Positions 59,183 through 64,000 of a stretch of 64,000 bases of DNA are shown in pieces. The DNA is taken from positions 372,001 to 436,000 of the forward strand of contig NZ_LBMD01000001.1 in assembly GCF_001293645.1 (NCBI RefSeq), read 5' to 3'. Below the pieces are notes generated by a model, which ran no database searches, had not been told where the DNA came from, and saw only the letters and a list, made by a program, of their open reading frames with translations. Each line of letters starts with the position of its first letter. The stretch's first letter is position 1. The DNA is from Bacillus sp. CHD6a (lineage in GTDB: Bacteria > Bacillota > Bacilli > Bacillales > Bacillaceae_I). The translations under genes and the position numbers were made by a program.

Positions 59183-59266
59183 AGAAATCCCTCCAAACAG
59201 TATTGATAGGAGTATTCTATGCCCAATTTCTAAAGTTTATTCATCTATGGTGTATACATGTTATCT

Positions 59267-59470
59267 TTATATTCCTTTACTTGAAGAACGCCCTTTAGAA
59301 CCTTTTTTGTCGCGTTCTTCTGCTTCTTCATATTTTATATCATCAAGTGGAAGCTCATCTATCGGCATGACAAGTTGATCCCTGTTTTTTTGGTCCTTGT
59401 CATTCTTCTTAAAAGCCTTGTCTTTCTTGTTTCTCTCAAGCAGTGTTTTTTCTTTCGTTTGGTCTTTCAA
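59267..59470 (-). CDS. Small Lys/Asp-rich disordered protein
   Basis: A 67-aa protein, extremely charged and low in hydrophobic residues (KDQTKEKTLLERNKKDKAFK; later EEAERDKKGSKGRSSSKGI). I do not recognise it. AAGGAG lies 8 bases before the TTG at 59470, so I prefer that start over the ATG at 59476, which is only two bases from the site. It follows ypsC by about 55 bp on the same strand. Confidence 0.65.
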   Translation of the reverse strand: MKDQTKEKTLLERNKKDKAFKKNDKDQKNRDQLVMPIDELPLDDIKYEEAEERDKKGSKGRSSSKGI

Positions 59471-59525
59471 CACCATCACTCCTTTTTAGGAGTAATTCCC
59501 TGTGACAGGTGCTGATAAACGTCAT

Positions 59526-60668
59526 TTACCCTTTTCTAGGCGGACGCTTGCCCCAGTATTGATAGAAATCGGTTTTAATAAATCCATTAAATAATTTACG
59601 TTTCTTGGTTGCTTTTTTTCCATAAAAGCTTTCAAATCCTTCATGGGATGTGAGCATATAAACCGACCAAGTATCAAGTTCAGAGAAAGCTTTCCCCATT
59701 TCCCTATACATCTTCTCCACTTCCGGTCGTTCACCAAGTCGCTCTCCATAAGGAGGATTTCCGATAATGACACCATATTCTTTTCTTGTGGTAAAGTCCC
59801 TAACTTGCATTTGTTTAAAGTCAATTAGTTCTCCCAGTCCCGCTTCAAATGCGTTTTCTTTAGCTATAGATATCATGCGGTGATCTATATCATATCCTGC
59901 AATGTCTAACGGCTGGTCGTAGTTAGCCTTATCTTCCATTTCTTCTCGTGCCTGTTTCCAAAGATCATCTCCGATCCAATGCCAGTCTTCTGAAACAAAG
60001 TCACGATTAAATCCTGGTGCAATGTTTTGTCCAATCAAAGCAGCTTCAATAGGGATTGTACCTGAACCGCAAAAAGGGTCTACAAATGGCTTATCTGGGT
60101 ACCAGTTCGTTAGCATGACCAAAGCAGCTGCCAATGTCTCTTTTAGTGGTGCTTCGCCTTGATCTGCACGATACCCTCGTTTATGTAAGCCAATTCCAGA
60201 GGCGTCAATGGTGATCTGAGCAACATCTTTTAACAAAGCAACCTCAATTTTGTAGACTGCCCCTTTCTCTTCTAGCCATGCTGACTGAATGTTATAATGC
60301 GATTTCATTTTTTCCACTACTGCCTTTTTTACGATGGCTTGGCAATCCGGAACACTAAAGAGCTTGGATTTTACTGATTTTCCGATAACAGGGAATTCGG
60401 CATCTTCAGGTAAATATTCTCCCCAAGGTAAGGCTTTAGTTTTTTCAAAAAGTTCCTCAAAAGAAGTCGCTCTAAATTCTCCTACCACCACCTTGATTCT
60501 GTCGGCAGTACGTAACCAAAGATTCGCGCGGCAAATTGCCATTGCATCTCCTTTAAAAATAACTTTTCCGTTATCAACCGTACACTCATAACCTAAGTCT
60601 CTTACTTCCTTAGCAACAAGAGATTCTAATCCCATTGCTGCGGTTGCAATTAATGTGTAGTCTGTCAT
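59526..60668 (-). CDS. ypsC: THUMP-domain RNA methyltransferase (YpsC/RlmL-like)
   Basis: A 380-aa class I methyltransferase with an N-terminal THUMP domain (about 1-160) and an UPF0020 catalytic domain. PFVDPFCGSGTIPIEAALIG is motif I and IIGNPPYGERLGE the NPPY motif for N-methylation of a base. The N-terminal half of E. coli RlmL (m2G2445 of 23S rRNA) is its closest known relative. I chose the ATG at 60668 (AGGGTGA upstream); the frame from GTG 60680 adds four residues. It lies beside rnpB as in B. subtilis. Confidence 0.93.
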   Translation of the reverse strand: MTDYTLIATAAMGLESLVAKEVRDLGYECTVDNGKVIFKGDAMAICRANLWLRTADRIKVVVGEFRATSFEELFEKTKALPWGEYLPEDAEFPVIGKSVKSKLFSVPDCQAIVKKAVVEKMKSHYNIQSAWLEEKGAVYKIEVALLKDVAQITIDASGIGLHKRGYRADQGEAPLKETLAAALVMLTNWYPDKPFVDPFCGSGTIPIEAALIGQNIAPGFNRDFVSEDWHWIGDDLWKQAREEMEDKANYDQPLDIAGYDIDHRMISIAKENAFEAGLGELIDFKQMQVRDFTTRKEYGVIIGNPPYGERLGERPEVEKMYREMGKAFSELDTWSVYMLTSHEGFESFYGKKATKKRKLFNGFIKTDFYQYWGKRPPRKG

Positions 60669-60750
60669 AGTATTATTCACCCTAACTAATATTCAAATTC
60701 TCTTATGTATTATTATCACACATTCTCTATCCCATATCCCATCTATCAAA

Positions 60751-60781
60751 TAAAGCTCTCCTGGCAACAGGAGAGCTTATG
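60751..60781 (-). terminator. Terminator of rnpB
   Basis: AAGCTCTCCTG and CAGGAGAGCTT form a perfect 11-bp stem with a T-rich tail on the minus strand. Confidence 0.9.
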
Positions 60782-60811
60782 TTACATAATCATAGTTGGA
60801 TGTGACATTCA

Positions 60812-61221
60812 ATCAATAGTGATCTGTAAGCCATGTTCTGTTCCTTTGTACTGCAAACGGATCGCTCCTTGTACGCAGGTGGTAACCATCTGTCTACAGA
60901 AACTTTAAAGTATCTGTCCCTCTCATCGTTGGATTCCTTAGAGAAGGTGCCCCTACCATTATTTGGGTTTCTCGCTCGAGGGGTTTACCTCGTTCCACTC
61001 TTACAATTTCTTGTAAGACTACGTCACTGTGGCACTTTCAAGGTATTAACACCATATCTATAAAGACTTAGGTGCGTTCCCTGCCGTTAGCTTCGTCCGA
61101 AAACCAAGCTACCCTAGCTTATTTTTTCGCTAGGCACGAACACTACAGGCATCTCAGCCTGTGCGAGCATGGACTTTCCTCTACAGCCGAAACTGTAGCG
61201 GTTACCCAATCACTATTGATG
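60812..61221 (-). ncRNA. rnpB: RNase P RNA (bacterial type B)
   Basis: The catalytic RNA that removes 5' leaders from pre-tRNA. Landmarks on the minus strand: AGGAAAGTCCATGCTCGCAC, CTGAGATGCC, GTAGTGTTCGTGCCTAGCGA, AAAGTGCCACAGTGACG, GTAAACCCCTCGAGCGAGAA, ACCCAAAT, and the 3' GCAGTACAAAGGAACAGAAC with ATGGCTTACAG. The ends pair as helix P1 (ATCAATAGTGAT with ATCACTATTGAT). Type B is expected in Bacillus. It lies between gpsB and ypsC, a conserved position. Ends are set from P1 and are accurate to a few bases. Confidence 0.97.
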
Positions 61222-61233
61222 TCAGCAAAATAT

Positions 61234-61262
61234 AGTATAGTAAATTTGAGTAATAATTGCAA
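61234..61262 (-). promoter_or_regulatory. Sigma-A promoter of rnpB
   Basis: -35 TTGCAA (61257-61262), 17-bp spacer, -10 TATACT (61234-61239), ending about 12 bases before the 5' strand of helix P1. Confidence 0.8.
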
Positions 61263-61275
61263 CTGTAAATTAATG

Positions 61276-61581
61276 TCAGTCGTATAACTTACTTCCGAAT
61301 ACATGCTTTTCTAGGTTTGATAATCTTCTTAGGATATCAAAATTAGTAGATCCGCTGTTAGTATTGGATGGTTGTGGTTTTTTGCCTGCTTCTTCCACTT
61401 GACGTTTCAGTCTTGCGTTTTCTTGAACAAGCAAGTCATATTCTTGATAAAAGGTTTCATAGTCTTTTATCACAACGTCTAAAAATTTGTCCACATCTTC
61501 TGCTTTATAACCTCTCATGCCTGATTTGAACTCTTTTTCTAGAATTTCTTTTGACGTTAACTTAATTTTATCTGATAGCAT
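61276..61581 (-). CDS. gpsB: Cell-division adaptor protein GpsB
   Basis: A 101-aa DivIVA-like protein. The N-terminal lipid-binding type domain ([40 protein letters not shown]) is followed by a coiled coil ([13 protein letters not shown]), a Pro/Ser/Asn linker and the C-terminal [18 protein letters not shown]. GpsB shuttles penicillin-binding proteins between septum and side wall. Position next to rnpB and ypsA is conserved in Bacillales. The rnpB promoter starts just after its stop. Confidence 0.97.
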   Translation of the reverse strand: MLSDKIKLTSKEILEKEFKSGMRGYKAEDVDKFLDVVIKDYETFYQEYDLLVQENARLKRQVEEAGKKPQPSNTNSGSTNFDILRRLSNLEKHVFGSKLYD

Positions 61582-61666
61582 AAGTTCCTCACCTCTATGC
61601 GAGTGCCCATTTTATATTAGTATTAATAGTAATAATGGGTCACTTCTCAATTTCTCTATTTCATTC

Positions 61667-62233
61667 TTACCACTCTTGATTGCTATTGTACTGCTCTTCT
61701 TCAACAACCAGCTGAAGTTCGTAGCTGTCAATCATATATATAGGATAATTTGTCTGAGCTGATTTCTTACGGGCAATGTCAATCAAATATTGAGGACTAC
61801 CCGGCCCCTCTTCATCATATAGCACCAATAGTGCGTCGGACTTATCCACAACAAATTGGTTTTTCAATCGAAGTTGAAGTGGGGATTCATATTTCTTTTT
61901 GGTAATGGAGTCAATATGATTAGCTTGCGACAAAATAGATTCGTAATACTCCTTATTTTGTTCACTCCATTTTTCTTCTTGTTCCAAAAATGGGGTAAAC
62001 ACGGCAAGTTTTAGCATAGGAAAATCTGTTTGCAGAGCATAAACAACTTCTGCAGCCCAAAGTTCCACGCCTAACTGCCCACTAATAACAACCCATTCTA
62101 ACTCATTATGCTCTTCTAGTAAAGCAGTCAAGCGCTTCTGTATCGCTTTTTTAATAAAGTGTACAGCAGGATCGTTCTTTTTGAATATTTGCAGCTCCTG
62201 GGGTTTATACCCTGAAATTACTAATACTTTCAT
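61667..62233 (-). CDS. ypsA: YpsA (SLOG/DUF1273 protein)
   Basis: A 188-aa protein of the SLOG/Rossmann-type DUF1273 family. Start [40 protein letters not shown] and [17 protein letters not shown] are the ligand-binding segments. In B. subtilis YpsA affects cell division with GpsB. I chose the ATG at 62233 (AGAGG 5 bases upstream); the GTG at 62239 lies inside that site. Confidence 0.94.
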   Translation of the reverse strand: MKVLVISGYKPQELQIFKKNDPAVHFIKKAIQKRLTALLEEHNELEWVVISGQLGVELWAAEVVYALQTDFPMLKLAVFTPFLEQEEKWSEQNKEYYESILSQANHIDSITKKKYESPLQLRLKNQFVVDKSDALLVLYDEEGPGSPQYLIDIARKKSAQTNYPIYMIDSYELQLVVEEEQYNSNQEW

Positions 62234-62301
62234 AAGCACCTCTACTTAAAATAATAAATAGAAAGCAAGAAAAGCGCAAGTCATACATCAATATGTAATC
62301 G

Positions 62302-62335
62302 AAAAAGAACTGACTTGAAGCCAGTTCTTTTCGTC
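62302..62335 (-). terminator. Terminator of the cotD-like gene
   Basis: AAGAACTG and CAGTTCTT around a 9-base loop; minus strand ends in TTTTTCG. Confidence 0.8.
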
Positions 62336-62370
62336 ATTTATCAAACAAAAGCAAGTTTACACTCGCTTGC

Positions 62371-62811
62371 TTATCTTCCATAGCCATAATGCTTACATTG
62401 ACCAGGCATTCCGCCAGGTCCCATTTGTCCCATTCCAGGACCTTGTTGTGCTCCCATCACTTGACCAGGCATTCCCATTTGACCATATCCAGCGTTGGTT
62501 TGTGCACCCATTACTTGACCATTTCCAGGGCCAGTTTGTGCTCCCATCACTTGACCAGGTTGACCACCCATTCCAGGTGCTCCACCCATTCCAGGACCTC
62601 CAGGCCCACAATTGAAGTGTTGGTGTGACACAGAATCTACCATGGAATCTGTTTGCGGGAAATAGTGTTTGTGTTGGTACTGTTGGTTGTTTACATATGT
62701 TGTGTGAGAAGGATGGATGTGAGGAACCTCAGTAGTAGAATAAAGATTTTTTACACAACATTTTGTAGGATGGACAATAGGTGCCATCATGTTAGGTCTG
62801 CAGTTGTACAT
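62371..62811 (-). CDS. cotD: Spore coat protein CotD-like
   Basis: A 146-aa coat protein. The N-terminal half has the CotD pattern PIVHPTKCCVKNLYSTTEVP, HIHPSHTTYVNNQQYQHKHY and FPQTDSMVDS. The C-terminal half is Gly/Met/Gln-rich with three QVMGAQ repeats, longer than in the B. subtilis protein (75 aa, from memory). It is expressed in the mother cell late in sporulation in relatives, and a sigma-K-like promoter is visible upstream. Position beside ypsA is conserved. Confidence 0.88.
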   Translation of the reverse strand: MYNCRPNMMAPIVHPTKCCVKNLYSTTEVPHIHPSHTTYVNNQQYQHKHYFPQTDSMVDSVSHQHFNCGPGGPGMGGAPGMGGQPGQVMGAQTGPGNGQVMGAQTNAGYGQMGMPGQVMGAQQGPGMGQMGPGGMPGQCKHYGYGR

Positions 62812-62852
62812 ACTTTCAATCTCCTTTCAATTTGTTTTTCTCTTTACATTAA

Positions 62853-62882
62853 CAAACTATGAAAGAAGTGAGATACATGTAC
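62853..62882 (-). promoter_or_regulatory. Possible sigma-K promoter of cotD
   Basis: On the minus strand, TACA (-35 like) and CATAGTTTG (-10 like; consensus CATAnnnTA, last base off) are separated by 16 bases. The start of cotD is about 40 bases further. Confidence 0.4.
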
Positions 62883-62930
62883 TAATACAAACACCTATTT
62901 TCTTAATTTATATACATTTGCTTACCATTT

Positions 62931-63029
62931 TTATAGTAAAATCGTGTAGATATTATCCTTTAAATTGGAAAGACCAAATAACGTAAGACCGATAACAACA
63001 AAAAACAAACATAAGATAAATCTAGACAA
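62931..63029 (-). CDS. Candidate 32-aa membrane peptide
   Basis: TTG-started frame reading MSRFILCLFFVVIGLTLFGL then SNLKDNIYTILL. GGGAGAG lies 8 bases upstream of the TTG. Residues 3-20 form one hydrophobic helix with a Cys. The lack of a clear terminator and the TTG start make this weaker than the other two peptides. I cannot name a family. The rest of the 62812-63151 gap shows no further gene. Confidence 0.4.
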   Translation of the reverse strand: MSRFILCLFFVVIGLTLFGLSNLKDNIYTILL

Positions 63030-63151
63030 CGTGCTCTCTCTCCCATATATCTAATAGTAATTTTGGCATTAACAATAGTTAATTTTACATGGTAAAAAGC
63101 ACGTTGACAATATATGTTTTGCAGAAATTTAGACGAAATGTGAAAATATTT

Positions 63152-64000
63152 TTAATTTCTTGATTTATTTTTAAGCCGATTAATTCTTTTTTCAAAATCA
63201 GCTAAAATAGAACCGATATTTTTAGGTTTTTTTTTATTTGCAGACTGAAAAAACTCCAACGATTTTTCTGTATAGAATAAAGCAAGGGTGTAGTCTTTCT
63301 CTTTATGTTCCAGTATTTTAGCGATTTCTATGCCCGCCATTTCCTTGCAGTTATTATTTTCATCCTCAAAGCACTTCTGGAAATGTATTTTTGCCTCTTG
63401 ATAGTTCTGTTCCCTTTTTTTTAATAACCCTAAATGAAAGGTGGCTTCATGTGAAGTGTCGGAAATATTGTTATATAATGCTTTAGCTGCTTCCTTCTCT
63501 CCCAATCTGTCATACCATCGTCCTATTTCGTACTCTTCCACTTTATCTCTATCTTTGTTATCCACCAAAAGGAGTGCAGAGAGATGTGCATACAATGTAA
63601 TGAGAGTTAGCACATCCCATTCATTATGTTTCATCACTCCCTTTATCCCTTGCATCTCGTTTGTTTTTACAAAATCAAAGTAAATCATCGGTGCCAAAAA
63701 CCCAGGGATATCATCTTTCCGCTCAATTCCTAGGATCTCTTTCTCTACATTTGCAAGTCTTACTGACTCTAATTTTTTCTTCCAAAGTCTTCTTGAAGCG
63801 TGTAACAGATCATAATGTCCAAAGGCAGGAAGTTTCGGGACATGTTCTCTAATAAGGGTGTGCCGTGTTTTAACTTGAGGCCAGTCGAATGCCTTGCCAT
63901 TATATGTTACAAGTGTCGTGTAATCGACTTCTTCAAGGAAGCTTTGGTAAAGGGCAACCTCATTTCCCGGCCCAGGTAAAAGGTGTTGTCTAACAATCAC
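63152..64000 (-). CDS. yprB: YprB-like exonuclease domain/TPR protein (5' end outside window)
   Basis: The visible 282 residues are the C-terminal part of a YprB-type protein. Residues about 1-160 belong to a DEDD 3'-5' exonuclease fold (VDYTTLVTYNGKAFDWPQV, HYDLLHASRRLWKK, HNEWDVLTLI). They are followed by TPR-like helices (EKEAAKALYNNISDTSHEAT, YQEAKIHFQKCFEDE, YTLALFYTEKSLEFFQ). The N-terminus is beyond position 64000. In B. subtilis yprB follows the helicase yprA and lies next to cotD. Nuclease activity is inferred from the fold. Confidence 0.9.
   Translation of the reverse strand: MIVRQHLLPGPGNEVALYQSFLEEVDYTTLVTYNGKAFDWPQVKTRHTLIREHVPKLPAFGHYDLLHASRRLWKKKLESVRLANVEKEILGIERKDDIPGFLAPMIYFDFVKTNEMQGIKGVMKHNEWDVLTLITLYAHLSALLLVDNKDRDKVEEYEIGRWYDRLGEKEAAKALYNNISDTSHEATFHLGLLKKREQNYQEAKIHFQKCFEDENNNCKEMAGIEIAKILEHKEKDYTLALFYTEKSLEFFQSANKKKPKNIGSILADFEKRINRLKNKSRN

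Noticed and set aside
61072-61287. Plus-strand open frames within 60.7-61.3 kb
   Set aside because: They lie on the complementary strand of rnpB.

Overview
The window is low-GC Firmicute chromosome from an endospore-forming member of the Bacillaceae. Support for this: a tricistronic gerA-type germination operon, a spore-coat CotD-like gene, an SspL-type small acid-soluble spore protein (SASP), type B RNase P RNA beside gpsB, AGGAGG-type ribosome binding sites with frequent TTG/GTG starts, and gene order that, from memory, follows the B. subtilis ypbR-ypgR-ypjQ-ypsC-yprB region. There is no prophage, insertion sequence or CRISPR array; the window is mostly conserved core chromosome with inserted non-coding repeats. 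LAYOUT. 1-6.9 kb: a tight minus-strand membrane operon (large exported membrane protein, ABC ATPase, ABC permease, coiled-coil membrane protein with a Gly-Gln repeat, MoxR AAA ATPase, start of a probable DUF58 gene). 7.0-7.7 kb: cluster of a dispersed palindromic repeat. 7.75-11.5 kb: gerA-type operon. 11.6-15.6 kb: nucleoside hydrolase, a small Gly-rich membrane protein, a PCYCGC lipoprotein, DegV, a small unknown and a YedK/HMCES-type DNA-protein crosslink protein. 15.9-26.9 kb: plsC-like acyltransferase, dfrA-thyA, a secreted Pro-Pro-endopeptidase-like protease, a 52-bp tandem array, ypjQ, ypjP, ypiP, brxB, ypgR, an ABC-F ATPase and ypgQ. 27.4-35.7 kb: second DegV, glutathione peroxidase, fhs, ugtP, small unknowns, AIM24, methyltransferase, DUF3892 and PaiB-like. 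36-42.4 kb: fetAB-like ABC exporter, topB, cspD, DUF2564, ypeQ, ypeP, ypdQ. 42.4-43.4 kb: a second 52-bp tandem array. 43.5-53.7 kb: yuiD-like, sspL, fenA, a 44-aa SASP-like gene, sulfurtransferase, ypbS, a CxxC miniprotein, a nucleotidyltransferase-like gene, the two-GTPase dynamin dynA, a Fur-box-controlled 31-aa membrane peptide, bpsB and bpsA. 53.9-64 kb: GNAT, cheX, ypwA (M32 carboxypeptidase), ypvA (DinG-type helicase), two small unknowns, ypsC, rnpB, gpsB, ypsA, cotD, a candidate 32-aa peptide and the 3' part of yprB. HOW THE GENES WORK TOGETHER. dfrA-thyA couples dTMP synthesis to folate recycling, and fhs feeds one-carbon units into the same pool. bpsA-bpsB make and methylate alkylpyrones. 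dynA, ugtP and plsC act on the membrane. fenA, topB, ypdQ, ypeP and ypvA handle nucleic acids. The spore genes (ger, cotD, sspL, the 44-aa gene) are scattered. MOST UNUSUAL. (1) Two arrays of 52-bp units about 24 kb apart share register and about 35 of 52 consensus positions and carry a potential hairpin. (2) A dispersed element of about 130-150 bp has complementary termini (GCTGTTGATT/AATCAACAGC), with compensatory changes in at least two copies. (3) A perfect 7-1-7 Fur box lies at the start site of a very short transcript encoding a 31-aa membrane peptide. (4) A 12-bp perfect inverted repeat would hide the PCYCGC gene's ribosome binding site only in read-through transcripts. Everything here was read by eye; family names come from remembered motifs, not searches.
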